A DNA stretch of 14,922 bases from Geosiphon pyriformis (taxonomy: Eukaryota; Glomeromycota; Glomeromycetes; Archaeosporales; Geosiphonaceae): positions 1 to 14,922 of the forward strand of contig JAAOMT010000244.1 in assembly GCA_016748015.1 (NCBI GenBank), in the 5' to 3' direction. The translations under genes were made by a program, and so were the position numbers. Shown one piece after another: positions 1 to 9,198 of the stretch. The notes under the pieces were generated by a model, which was not told the origin of the DNA, searched no databases, and saw only the letters and a list, made by a program, of their open reading frames with translations. Each line of letters opens with the position of its first letter. Position 1 is the stretch's first letter.

Positions 1-277
1 ATCAGTAAGCACTTTCAATTCATTTCAATAATGTGATTAATTGTTTTTATTTATATTTAACTATAAAATGGTTTGAAACAGATGAATAATTTGAAGGAAG
101 AATTGGTTGTTTATAAAAAATTATCATATATAGTTTTATATTATTTTTTTAGTAAGGGATTTAAAACGTGTTTATTTAATTCACTAACTCCATTTTTAAG
201 TATGAGAGCTAATATTAACTGTAAACAGTTTTCCTATCAATGATATTTCAAAACAAATGGTCAATTTTTATAGTTGG
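1..277. other. outer flank of left inverted-repeat arm
   Basis: AT-rich sequence outside the part of the left arm that can be aligned. The counterpart of position 278 is the last base of the window, so the inverted repeat may continue through this stretch; that cannot be tested here. It holds one 53-codon open frame (82-243), listed separately. Confidence 0.5.
82..243 (+). CDS. short hypothetical ORF, 53 aa
   Basis: An ATG-initiated frame of 53 codons starting MNNLKEELVVYKKL and ending at TGA 241-243. The nearest upstream in-frame stop is TAA 64-66. The middle is aromatic and hydrophobic (SYIVLYYFF) but too short and mixed to call a membrane segment. I recognise no domain. In DNA this AT-rich a 53-codon frame may arise by chance, so this is a weak call. 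It is listed because it lies just outside the inverted-repeat arm and would be present twice if the arms extend outward. It could equally be a leftover exon. Confidence 0.15.
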   Translation: MNNLKEELVVYKKLSYIVLYYFFSKGFKTCLFNSLTPFLSMRANINCKQFSYQ

Positions 278-779
278 TAGATTATTGATGAAAATTTTTT
301 TCTAATCTGAAGATTATAATTGCTTTTTTTTGAATAATTACTTAAATATCCATAAAAAGAAGAATTTATTTGAATAAAATATGAATATGACAGAACAACT
401 TAATATGAAAAGAAAAAGTGAATTTCTTAACAAAATTTTAAGCACTCACACCAAATAGATAAATAAAAGTTTAAGAAGTAATTTGATGATATATTTTGTG
501 CTATAAATTTCATAAATTATTACATTTTTTAAGTCAAAAAAATATTATTCAAAACAATATGTAATACAAATAAAACAATTTGTATAACTTCAAACTAAAA
601 ATTGATATCACAATCCTTGCTCTGATTTAAAATGGTAATGTATTTAATAGTAAAATAAAACATGTATTACTATCATATTTGTTTCTAACTCAAATTAAAT
701 TTGTAAAATTCTAAACAAAACACAAAAAATTTTATTAATATTAGTTAAAGTAACATACATTCAATTAATCAGGCAAAAA
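278..779 (+). repeat. left arm of a long inverted repeat
   Basis: Positions 278-550 match the reverse complement of 14922-14650 with no difference that I can find in 273 bp. The match resumes at 712-779 against 14649-14582 with one substitution (T at 730 where the other arm has A). Between the blocks the left arm carries 161 extra bases (551-711). The inner boundary is sharp: after the shared aggcaaaaa the two arms diverge at once. The outer limit is not visible. The arms may be terminal inverted repeats of one large element, two inverted copies of a shorter element, or part of an inverted duplication; the window cannot decide. Confidence 0.9.
551..711. other. 161-bp segment present only in the left arm
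   Basis: This segment interrupts the otherwise continuous inverted-repeat match. It ends in attc (708-711), and attc also lies just before it (547-550). A 4-base direct repeat at both edges fits either deletion from the right arm through microhomology or insertion in the left arm with a 4-bp duplication. The segment has no terminal inverted repeats and no coding frame, which favours deletion from the right arm. Confidence 0.75.
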
Positions 780-803
780 CAAAAAAAAAGAGTTGCAAAA
801 GAA

Positions 804-1204
804 ATGACTATTCTGTCAGCCAAGACGCCCTTTAAAGAAAAAGAAAAAGAAAGAAACTAATTCGCTGCCAAAGACTCTTCCAAATAACAAGGAAACAAAA
901 ACTACTTTACCAGCCAAGACTCCTCCAAATAATAAGGAAACAGAAGAAACTACTTTGTTGTATATTAATCAATGATTTTTGTTTTATTTGGGTATTAAGA
1001 TCTTATTACTCAGACTTTATTTTGGATCCGACAATTTTGGACATGATTATTGTCCCGATTTTGGATGATGACTTGGCTATTACAACTAATATTCATAAAT
1101 CAACTTGCAACAGAAATTCCAAAGAAAAGTAAGCGGAAAAACACTCAAGTTCAAAAAAACCACCAAAAGTTGTTAAAAAGCACTGTTATAATAAAGGTAA
1201 ATAA
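804..1204 (+). pseudogene. decayed coding remnant with a Lys/Thr/Pro repeat region
   Basis: Coding-like sequence begins 25 bp inside the left arm. An ATG at 804 opens an 18-codon frame (MTILSAKTPFKEKEKERN) ending at TAA 858. The following repeat units read in the next frame (865-972) as LPKTLPNNKETKTT and LPAKTPPNNKETEETT. The sequence then reads well in a third frame (962-1129), with an acidic stretch including ILDPTILDM and PILDDDLAITT, followed by stop TAA 1130 and a basic tail (SSSKKPPKVVKKH). Coding potential thus jumps among all three frames, which points to frameshift decay, although missed introns are possible; a donor-like ggtaaat sits at 1196. I do not recognise the family. Basic repeats followed by an acidic stretch suggest a disordered protein. 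Confidence 0.4.
808..957 (+). repeat. degenerate tandem repeat, unit about 48 bp
   Basis: Three diverged copies at 808-856 (49 bp), 857-901 (45 bp) and 902-949 (48 bp), plus the first 8 bp of a fourth. Each begins ctaNtt and shares the core gccaagac or gccaaagac. Copies 2 and 3 also share ccaaataa and aaggaaaca. A 48-bp unit equals 16 codons and translates as LPAKTPPNNKETEETT in the best copy. Confidence 0.6.
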
Positions 1205-2315
1205 TACATGAATCTAACTTTTGAAATAACCTTGTATATTTCTCATTATATATTTATTATTATAGTTTAATTAACATTTGTTGGACAAATTATGGCCATA
1301 TTTAGATTATATTTGTACATATTATAGATAATATTTAAATAATATTTGTATAAATTGTAGATAATATTTGTACAAATTGTAGACATTTTAATCTAATTTG
1401 AGGGCTCATTTTTCACTACATTTTGTGTATATTTTACGATTGTTTATTGTATAAATTATTTGGTGAATATTTGATATGAACATTTATTGAATCTTTTATG
1501 GACAATTTTTTTTACTGGGATATCTTTTTAAAGTTTATGACTATTTTGTGATAATTGTTTTATAAGATTTATTAAAATTCTTTTCCCTTTCTTTTCTTTT
1601 CAAATTCCTTTTTTCTCTCATATTTTATTTTAACATAATGCTTTATTCTATCTAAATTAATTAAACCATCAATATATAAACACTTTTATTAAACTCAAGA
1701 ATAATAATCAACTATATTATGATAGTTATTATTTTTATAATTAGAGTAAATCCTAGCTATTACAATTCTAGTATTTCATTCCAAAAAAACATAATTTCTC
1801 AAAAGAATTATAATGTAAACTAATTAAAATAGTAGTAATTTTTTATGTACTCTTTTTTCAACTTGCCAATCTTAAAAATTATAAGTTCTCAATTAATTTG
1901 TGAGTCTGATTTTTTAATTCAATTAAGAATTTTGAAAGTTTTAAAAAACATAAACAATTAGTAATTTTTATCTTGACTTCATGTTTTTTAATAAGATACT
2001 ATTATTAGCAATTATGTTTACATATTTAAAAAAAATATGAAATAAAGATTTTTATGAATAATGATTTGTTAATTGATAAAATTTAATTAAGAAGATAAAA
2101 CTGAATTAAAAGTATATAAAAATAAAGATAAATTCAAAAATTGAAATATAATATAAAAATAATATTAAAAATATTGCGATCTATTATACAGGTAAAAATA
2201 TATAGTAATGAATAAATAAAAAAATGAATAAATATATAAATAAATAATAATTAACTGAAAAAAAATTAATAATATATTTAGAAAAAATGAGAAAAGAAGA
2301 CAAATAAAAGAAATC
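1205..2315. other. AT-rich stretch without a supportable gene
   Basis: Mostly homopolymer-rich AT sequence. It contains a small 22-bp tandem repeat at 1306-1382 and a pyrimidine-rich patch at 1580-1620. I see no coding frame, RNA gene or element end. The part next to 2316 would be the 3' flank of the Sel1-repeat pseudogene. Confidence 0.6.
1306..1382 (+). repeat. 22-bp tandem repeat, about 3.5 copies
   Basis: Copies at 1339-1360 and 1361-1382 follow the pattern ataatatttgta(t/c)aaattgtag and differ at one position. A third copy with three differences lies at 1306-1327, joined by an 11-bp half copy (1328-1338). No function is apparent. Confidence 0.6.
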
Positions 2316-3095
2316 TTAACCAGATTCACTATGAAAGCAAAGTCTAAGATTGTATTGTGCGATTGTATTTCCTGCCTTTGCTGGTTTTGAATAGAGTTTC
2401 AATGCTTTTGCCACATTTTTTGTTGTTCCCCATCCATTAGCATAACAAAGTCCAAGATCCAATTGTGCCCTCATATCTCCTGCCTCGGCTGCTTTTAAAT
2501 AAAGTTTAAATACTTTTTCCAAATTTTTAGGTGTTCCCAATCCAAATCGATAACAAATTATAAGATTGTATTGTGCATTTGTATATCCCGCCTCTGCTGC
2601 TTTTAAATAGAGTTCAAATGCTTTTCTTAATTTTTTCGTCGTTCCCAATCTTTTAGCATAACAAAGTCCAAGCTTGTATTGTGCACTTAAATGTCCCGCC
2701 TCTGCTGCTTTGGAATAGAATTCAAATGCTTTTTCTGAATTTTTTGTCGTTCATTCTCCATTATCATAACAAAGTGCAAGATTGTATTGTGTGTTTGTAT
2801 TTCCCGCCTCTGCTGCTTTTGAAAAGAGTTCAAATGCTTTTTTTTGATCTTGTGAAGTACTAATTGAATTATAATAACAATGTTCTAAGAAGAATTGTCC
2901 GAAAGAATCTTTTGCATTCGCTGCTTTCTGAAATGCCAGAAATGATTTTGTTGGATTAGGAATAGTTCTTATCCCATATTTTAAACAAAAGCCGAGCAAA
3001 ATATAGTCTATCGAACGCTTTGAACTTTTATTTTTCAAGTAATTGAAAAAATCTTCAGGTTTTTTCTTATTGCGCTCAAAATTGTTTTTCACCAT
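2316..3095 (-). pseudogene. Sel1-like-repeat protein interrupted by one nonsense codon
   Basis: The frame runs from ATG 3095-3093, with an in-frame TAA two codons upstream, to a stop at 2318-2316, 259 codons in all. A single TGA at codon 115 (2753-2751) breaks it. Six full 36-residue Sel1-like repeats start at about residues 28, 64, 100, 136, 172 and 208, and a partial seventh runs from 244 to 259. The repeat pattern is AQYNLGLCY, NGxGT, KAFELYxKAAEAG. The stop falls where the pattern needs the Gly of NGxGT (DNGE, stop, TTKN), so one GGA to TGA change explains it. Sel1 repeats are alpha-helical solenoid repeats that mediate protein contacts. In AM fungi I associate similar repeats with kinase-linked proteins, but no kinase domain is present here. 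The first two repeats are the most diverged. The downstream repeats stay open and undamaged, so the break looks recent, or it may be a sequencing error. Confidence 0.85.
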
Positions 3096-4155
3096 GTATT
3101 AATTAGTTTTAATAAATTTGAATTCTGATAAATAATTATTATCATTATTTGAATATTTAATTAATATATTTCATATTATATATTTGAATATTTAATTTTT
3201 TTCATTATTTTTAAATTTAATTAAAATAGATATAGTTTTTAAATTTTTATATTTACTTTGTTAAAAAAAGTAGATTGAATAACTAATTAATAATTTAATT
3301 GGGAATAAAAAGTTTGCAAATGTACTTAATCATTATTTTGATCTATTTAAAAAAAATTTTGACAAAAAATCAAAAATATATTTGATTCATGATAATAAAA
3401 TTATCTTTAATACTTTCTTAATTTTAAAAAAACAATTTTTATTTTTGAATTGTTTCTATAATATAAATTACACTTAGAACTCTTTTCATCTTATTTTTTA
3501 TTGTAATCAATTTCGAATCCTGTTAAATATTAATTTTCTAAATTTGTATCGAAAAAAAATTTGATTCAAAAAATTAGGAATATAAAAAGAAAATCAAAAT
3601 CATGTGTTTCGGAAATTCTTCAAATTAGAAATATTAATTTAATAATAAAAATTAGACTTTGAGTCAAAAATTTATAGCATATCTTTAATCGCCTATTCTT
3701 TATCTCTTCAATAATATTTATCATATTGTTTCTCATAGGATTAAATGTAAGCCTGAAAATTCAAGTAGCAAACCAATGACTATAGTTAAAGGCTATCTAT
3801 CTAATTTTGTGAATGAATCTCATAATTTCCAGTACTCTTTTGTAAATATCAACTTTTAAGCTTGCTTTGTCTTCAGATTTTTAATTTTCATGCGGCCACA
3901 TTTTGATTTCACCTTTTTATTATATGCTTGCACAGAGTGACAAGATACCATTTTCAACCCCATTATCACTACTCGAATGATAAATCAAGTAGAAAATCAT
4001 TATTGTCATGCTGTATTATTTATAATTTATTCAAGAATTTAATTGAACTTGCTTTACAATTCATTTTATGCTTTAAAAAATTAACTTACGATAAGATAAA
4101 TAATATATTTTCTAATTTAAAAAAAAAGAAATCGCTAATTTGTAAAAATGATGAT
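3096..4155. other. intergenic, AT-rich, no supportable gene
   Basis: This separates the 5' end of the Sel1 pseudogene from the 3' end of the 13-residue-repeat gene. A 16-bp direct repeat, atttgaatatttaatt, occurs at 3147 and 3182. Around 3722-4044 one plus-strand frame is fairly open (for example KPENSSSKPMTIVKGYL) but has two internal stops and no recognisable domain. I do not call it a gene. Confidence 0.5.
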
Positions 4156-4728
4156 CTAATGGTTTCCGTTACCGTTCAAGTTTCCGTTTTCGCTACCCTT
4201 GTTCAAGTTACCATTCAAGTTTCCGTTTTTACTACCCTTGTTCAAGTTACCATTCAAGTTTCCGTTTTTACTACCCTTGTTCAAGTTACCATTCAAGTTT
4301 CCGTTTTCACTACCCTTGTTCAAGTTACCATTCAAGTTTCCGTTTTTACTACCCTTGTTCAAGTTACCATTCAAGTTTCCGTTTTTGCTACCCTTGTTCA
4401 AATTACCATTCAAGTTTCCGTTTTCGCTCCCCTTGTTCAAGTTACCATTCAAGTTTCCGTTTTCGCTACCCTTGTTCAAATTACCATTTAAGTTTCCGTT
4501 GTTGCTTCCAACGTTTCCGTTACCGTTCAAGTTTCCGTTGTCACTACCGCTGTTGAGGTTACCGTTTCCATTTCCATTGTTGCTTCCAACGTTTCCGTTG
4601 CCGTTTCCGTTTCCATTTCCGCTACTTCCAGATCCAGTTGGTGTTGGTAAGGCCGAGACGAAGAGGTAGGTGAGAAGAAGAGTTACCAAAAAGATGGTGA
4701 GCAAGCGAGAAAACGATTGGTGAGACAT
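4156..4728 (-). CDS. secreted Asn/Gly-rich 13-residue-repeat protein, 190 aa
   Basis: An intronless frame runs from ATG 4728-4726 to TAG 4158-4156. Residues 1-26 form a classical signal peptide: a short polar start, hydrophobic core LLTIFLVTLLLTYLF, and likely cleavage after VSA before LPTPT. The rest is almost wholly repeats: one degenerate unit (35-47) and then eleven exact-length 13-residue units (48-190) of pattern GSxNGNLNGNLNK. Position 3 of the unit varies among E, K, N and D, so charges alternate along the chain. The last unit ends GNGNH. The mature protein has no cysteine and no N-glycosylation sequon. A short Asn/Gly period suggests an extended or beta-solenoid-like fold, but that is inference. 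I know no named family; a cell-wall, matrix or effector role is possible. The smaller protein at 11921-11673 has the same design. Confidence 0.85.
   Translation of the reverse strand: MSHQSFSRLLTIFLVTLLLTYLFVSALPTPTGSGSSGNGNGNGNGNVGSNNGNGNGNLNSGSDNGNLNGNGNVGSNNGNLNGNLNKGSENGNLNGNLNKGSENGNLNGNLNKGSKNGNLNGNLNKGSKNGNLNGNLNKGSENGNLNGNLNKGSKNGNLNGNLNKGSKNGNLNGNLNKGSENGNLNGNGNH
4159..4587 (-). repeat. 39-bp tandem repeat, 11 units, inside a coding region
   Basis: Eleven consecutive 39-bp units encode the 13-residue repeat. The units nearest the 3' end of the gene (low coordinates) are almost identical at DNA level, differing mainly in gaa versus aaa at unit codon 3 and agc versus agt at the Ser codon. 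Units nearer the signal peptide are more diverged. That gradient suggests recent expansion or conversion at the 3' side. Because 39 is divisible by 3, antisense frames also stay open. Confidence 0.9.
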
Positions 4729-4856
4729 TTTTAATAAAGTAAAGATTTATGAGAGATGTTAAAAATTATTTTATTTGCAATCTTTTGTTTTTAAAAAATT
4801 TATTATTCGTTGAATAAACTTCAAAAGTATATTATTCTTGGAAGTATCAAGCTTCG

Positions 4857-4864
4857 TTTTTATA
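4857..4864 (-). promoter_or_regulatory. candidate TATA box for the 13-residue-repeat gene
   Basis: On the minus strand the sequence gctataaaaacg places TATAAAAA about 129 bp upstream of the ATG at 4728. TATA-like strings are common in DNA this AT-rich. It is listed because the GC-flanked context stands out slightly and because the other secreted-protein gene has a similar site at a similar distance. Confidence 0.25.
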
Positions 4865-5001
4865 GCAAATTTTTCTGGTTCAATTCTAGCCCAAAAGATA
4901 TTAATTCTAACATTTCACCATTCTTCTGATTATTCACAACTAATAGTTTTTTTTAGTGAAAACTATTTTTTAATGTAAATGAAATATTGATCTCATTATA
5001 A

Positions 5002-5544
5002 AAAATTTTAAAGAATGTTCGATCGATCGATCTTTCAGATTGTCTTGATGCTCATGATGACAGGATGATTAATATTAGTTTGGAAAATCGATTCAGAGTA
5101 TCAACCGGTTTTCCCTTCGGTTTAAAAATGAAATCGATTGTAGAAACTTATGTTTTAAAATTAAACCTAAAAATTGCATCTTCATACAAAATCTGGAGGG
5201 TTTCAATAAAATAAATGAATTGTTTAGGGTTTTAATTTGGAATGTAGCCATTGAAAAAAAAAATTAATTCTTTTTGCGATTTTGAAGAGTGTTTAATGAA
5301 TAATTTGTCTTCAAAAACGAAAACCATACACAATTTTTTTAATAAACAAAAAACTTCTGACAAGAAAAATCCACATCGAAAAGGATATGATAAACCATTA
5401 CCAAAAAAAACCTTGAGTATCCCCTTTTTTGCATATAGTAACACAAAATATTTCTTTGAAACGTGTTTTCTAAAGTTAGAAACAAATATTTTTCTTAAAT
5501 TTTTTGCCCAAAATACAAGTAGAATGATGAATTTGCCTCTTTAA
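5002..5544 (+). pseudogene. unrecognised coding remnant or two-exon hypothetical gene
   Basis: One frame is open from 5002 to 5211 and again from 5248 to 5541, with four stops clustered between 5212 and 5247. The first block has mixed, protein-like composition (NVRSIDLSDCLDAHDDRM, then STGFPFGLKMKSIVETY) and is GC-richer than its surroundings. The second block is Lys-rich, then Phe-rich, ending SRMMNLPL and TAA 5542-5544. The stop cluster ends at an acceptor-like tgtag (5243-5247), so a short intron could join the blocks, but the only nearby donor (gtttca, about 5200) is poor. There is no good start codon for the first block. I recognise no domain. An antisense frame at 5444-5232 is also open but looks less protein-like. 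Confidence 0.25.
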
Positions 5545-6228
5545 AAGTTTAGTCAATTATTATTAAACAAATGATAGTCTTAAAAAGGATATTGTTTTCA
5601 ATCAAACCTTTTTCTAAGCTGCGACATTTAAATTAATGCTTTTTCATGACAAATAAATGTCTTTTATCTTTAATAGAACATTAAGCATTCACCCACCCTA
5701 AAATATGTTCAATTATCTACCTCGTTTAAACCAATTGACCCATCTATGCTCTACGTTTGTTATGGATCAAAGGCACTCTAAAAGGTACTAGATAGAATTA
5801 GTATCAATTTAAAAAAATAATTTGTAATCAAGTTTTGAATTATTCATTACAAAATGCTCTATAGCTATTCCGATTAAGATGAAGCTTTAGAACACAAAAC
5901 ACCTTTCGAAAAATTTTGCAACCATGACGTGTAAAAGGGTGAAATTTTAATGCATCCATCCATTCGTTCGTATGGTACAAAAATTTTGTGTAAAATGCGT
6001 TCCTTATTTGGGCTTCTAACCAAATAACTTAATCTTAATTCCATATGTGACAATGTTATTCGCTAATCGTGAGTAAAAAGATAATCTTATTTTTAGAAAT
6101 ATTCGACATAAATGATATTATTATTTTATTATTATTTTTAAAACAGATTATTAATACACCTTACTATTTTTTACAAATTAAAACTAATTATTAATAGAAA
6201 AATTTTCATTTTAAAAATGACAAAGTAA
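5545..6228. other. intergenic with scattered short coding-like pieces
   Basis: A 28-codon ATG frame at 5705-5791 (MFNYLPRLNQLTHLC, ending in SKRY) has coding-like composition but is too short to call. The remainder is AT-rich with short moderate-GC patches near 5690-5780 and 5925-6070, including tandem catccatccat. No element ends were found. Confidence 0.4.
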
Positions 6229-6417
6229 ACAAAACTTATAAATTTTATTGTTCAAAACAATGAAACTAGACCGATTTTGAAGCAAAGTATCTCTATAAAG
6301 TCACAATATTATCATGTAGAGCTGGATGATAGAATTATTAGAGTGGATGTTTTGAAGCGCATTTAATCAACCGGATATATTATAACCGATGACATTTGTG
6401 ATGGGTGCACAGTATAA
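6229..6417 (+). pseudogene. unrecognised decayed coding fragment
   Basis: The frame from 6229 reads as ordinary protein: TKLINFIVQNNETRPILKQ, then YYHVELDDRIIRVDVLKRI. TAA at 6364-6366 follows, where one base change from a Lys codon would explain the stop. It then continues STGYIITDDICDGCTV to TAA 6415 and TGA 6418. A donor-like gtataa begins at 6412, a perfect branch-site-like TACTAAT lies at 6438-6444, and an AG follows at 6469-6470. The 3' end could therefore be an exon-intron junction rather than a true stop. An upstream ATG at 6217 is separated from the fragment by TAA 6226. I do not recognise the family. Confidence 0.35.
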
Positions 6418-6420
6418 TGA

Positions 6421-8106
6421 ACTATTAAGCAAATATGTACTAATATTTACAAATTTAAAAGACCTATTAGAAATGCTTCCAAGTAAAATACATATTTTTT
6501 ATTGTTGATTTTAAGTCACACTGATTGTACTTTTACGTCTGAATCAAAATTTAACTCTCAAGAAAATTTTCAGAGACATTTAAAGTTCAATCAGTTTTAA
6601 ACATTCCCAACCTATCGATATTATTAATCATAAGAATGTAAAAATCGAAATTAGCATCATAAGGCCAAGAAATTTAATAATTAACATTTCTTTAATAAGT
6701 GATTCAAAATAAATGGTTTCATTTCCATTAGCATTCATTCACATAAAATATTTCAAAGCTGAATAAAAATGCTTCAAAAATGATTAAATGATAATTCTAA
6801 CATTTTTATTATTTCATGAATTTTCTATTTAAAATTTATTTATTTATTAAAAACTTTTTTTTAAAAAACTTGTAAGTTGAATTAAAATTATAATTGATTA
6901 AATAGTAAAACTATCATATTGTTGTTGCTTACAACTTTACAAGATTTATAAAAAATTTTATATATTAAAATTGTTATTTTTTTTTGAATATTTTATTAAG
7001 TATAATAAATGGATATGCACTTTCTATTCGTGACCGGCCACCCACATTTTCTGTTTTCTTTTTCATAATATTGTATAAAATAAAAATCATTAAATTCAAA
7101 GCTAAAATTTTTAAACAAAGCCCCTTTTTTTCATTTGAATTTCAAAAATACTAACTAAAAACTATATATTCATTAGTAAACTTTTATAAGATTATTTAAT
7201 TATAGAAAATTAGTATCAAAAAAATATTTGTAATTGAAAACTTGATGGAAAAAAAGTATTTAATTAAGCCTAATTTATCTGATAGGTGAGATAATACTAG
7301 GAGGCTGTGCAAACTCATCTGGTTATTATGTATGAAATTGGTATCAGGCTGCTTACAAACAAACCCATTAAAGACTTTCAATTATCCATCCGCGATATAC
7401 ATTTATCTAAAAATTTAATTTATAAACAATATTTTCGGTAGTGCAATCATAATATTGAATGCTAGATTTATAAATTGAGTTAAGTCTCTTTAAAGAGTTT
7501 AAAATCATTTCTAATATACATATATCTTTCAACTAAACATTTCCAACTATCGACCTATTGTAGCGTTCATCAATTTTTTTCTTGATATTATTAAGCGAAT
7601 TACCAAAGAAAACTAGATGCTCGAAAATCCGCAGGCTTTGTTATAGTCTCAGTGATTTTTAAGTTAATTGATGATTGAATCATTTAAAAATTAAGTCATA
7701 AATTTAGATATTATTAGTTAATAAATTTATTGGGTTAGTTAATATTTTAACTATTATGGTGAGATCGAGATGATTTGTAAACAAATAAAAGTTTTATTAT
7801 CTCTCTCTAATCGCAATACAAACCCAAATAATAAATGAAAATCTGGGATTGGAAAGATGGCAAAGTCTAGAATATATAATTAAATTGTAAAAAAGTTCTA
7901 TTTAGCAATAAACAAAACACAATAAACAAATATTATTACAATATATATTTAAAATCATTGCTTAATTTTAGAAGAAATTGGAAGCTAAATATATTAAAGA
8001 ATATAAATAACATAAACATTTAATTTCTTTTACTGACCAATATGTGAAAATCTTTAAAAAAAAAATTTTTTCACCTTATTCAACAACGAGGCACACTTTT
8101 TTTTCT
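6421..8106. other. long AT-rich gene desert
   Basis: No convincing gene is visible. A patch at about 7020-7060 (cgtgaccggccaccc) and another at 7280-7400 are GC-richer than their surroundings and look like remnants of repeats or coding sequence. The minus-strand frame across 7381-7196 begins from TTG, has its first ATG late, and ends in AT-driven Ile/Phe/Asn, so I do not call it. No terminal repeats or RNA genes were found. Confidence 0.5.
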
Positions 8107-8139
8107 TAGCAACCATGGTTGCTAGTTTTTTTTACTAGC
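8107..8139. repeat. 18-bp perfect palindrome followed by a T-loop hairpin
   Basis: Positions 8107-8124 (tagcaaccatggttgcta) form a perfect 18-bp palindrome. Its right half also begins a second inverted repeat, gctagt (8121-8126) with actagc (8134-8139), around a seven-T loop. Overlapping palindromes that include GC pairs are unusual in this AT-rich background. There is no adjacent gene, so a regulatory reading is unsupported; it may be the core of a very short transposon footprint. Confidence 0.6.
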
Positions 8140-9198
8140 TTCTTCCGTTCCCCAACTATCTCTAAATGTTATAATTTTTAGACAATAAGGGATCAAATTA
8201 TTGAAAATAAATTTTGAATATACAAGGTGAACGCCTTCATGTCCAATATTCTAATTTCTCTACTTTTTGGGATATATTTTTATCATATTCATTATAATCG
8301 ACTTTCATCAATTAAGACAATAAAACTTTTGCCCTCATGAATCAATGATATGTCTTTTATAATATCTGGAAACATTTATTTTTATTTGTACACTTTACAC
8401 TCAAAATAGTCAACAAAAACTTTTCAACTTCTCAAAGAGATTTTAAATCTAATATAAAATTGTGAAAACCAATTTAAATATTCATTTTGTAGGATATTCA
8501 AAAATAAATATTTTAAAAATAAAAACAAAATTTGCTGAAATCAAAAGAATCTACTCGACTTCACACCAATTGGTTTACTTTCTTAATTTGATATCTCTCT
8601 TTAATTGACACACTTTCAATTGGGAAAAACTGAAATCTAATATAGTTCAGTTTACAAGTTCTGGGCCCTAAACCATAAAATTTTTATCAAGGACTTCAAG
8701 AAACAACTAATTGGTGATAAGAAACACAATTTTTTCTTTTGCAAACTAATTGGTAAATATCATTTCTTGATTTTGTTTTTGAATAGTAATCTTTCAAATA
8801 TATTTTATTCATCCATTTACATAAATCTATTACAATTGAAATCAGATGAATATGTTTATTATTTCTTTCAAAAGTTTATCATAATTTTATTGCAATTTGA
8901 TATTCTCCAAATCTTTCATATTCATTTATTAAAATTTCAAGCAGTGTATAATATTTGAGTAGCCATTATGATTAACTTAGATTTAGGAGAATTTTATCAA
9001 AATCTTTTCACTTTAAACTTTAAACTTTGAAAAGAGGAGTTCTTTTTAATTAAAGTAATTTATTTAAAGGGACTAAACTTCATATTTTGACTCGGTATTC
9101 GTCGAAAGTTGATTAATTAAAGATTAAAAAAATGATCGGGAAAGCTAATTGTTATTTGCTATTTACTCTATTATTAGCTTTTTAACCCCTGAATTTAA
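8140..9198. other. AT-rich intergenic stretch
   Basis: No supportable gene. It contains a 10-bp palindrome accaattggt near 8566 and two further attggt motifs near 8710 and 8750. There is also an imperfect hairpin at 9004-9034 (cttttca with tgaaaag). A 17-codon ATG frame at 9132-9185 (MIGKANCYLLFTLLLAF) looks like the start of a signal peptide but stops at once. It is in a different frame from the coding-like fragment that follows, and no acceptable intron joins the two. Confidence 0.4.

Noticed and set aside
2681-2863. Plus-strand frame of about 60 codons over the Sel1 repeats
   Set aside because: It is antisense to clear Sel1-like repeats and has no protein-like features of its own.
4199-4669. 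Long plus-strand frames across the 39-bp repeats, reading LFKLPFKFPFLLP-type or VTIQVSVFTTLVQ-type repeats
   Set aside because: They are antisense shadows: a repeat unit divisible by three keeps several frames open. Only the minus-strand frame has a signal peptide, a sensible start and a stop just after the last unit.
5018-5032. cgatcgatcgatc run as a regulatory site
   Set aside because: A short tandem of gatc inside a coding-like frame; nothing else supports a binding site.
7196-7381. Minus-strand 61-codon frame with VCKQPDTNFIHNN near its start
   Set aside because: TTG start, AT-driven C-terminal half and no recognisable domain. The GC-raised patch may be an old repeat, so it is noted only in the gap description.
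8767-8958. Plus-strand 63-codon frame rich in Ile, Phe, Leu and Tyr
   Set aside because: Composition follows from AT content; no signal, domain or GC rise.
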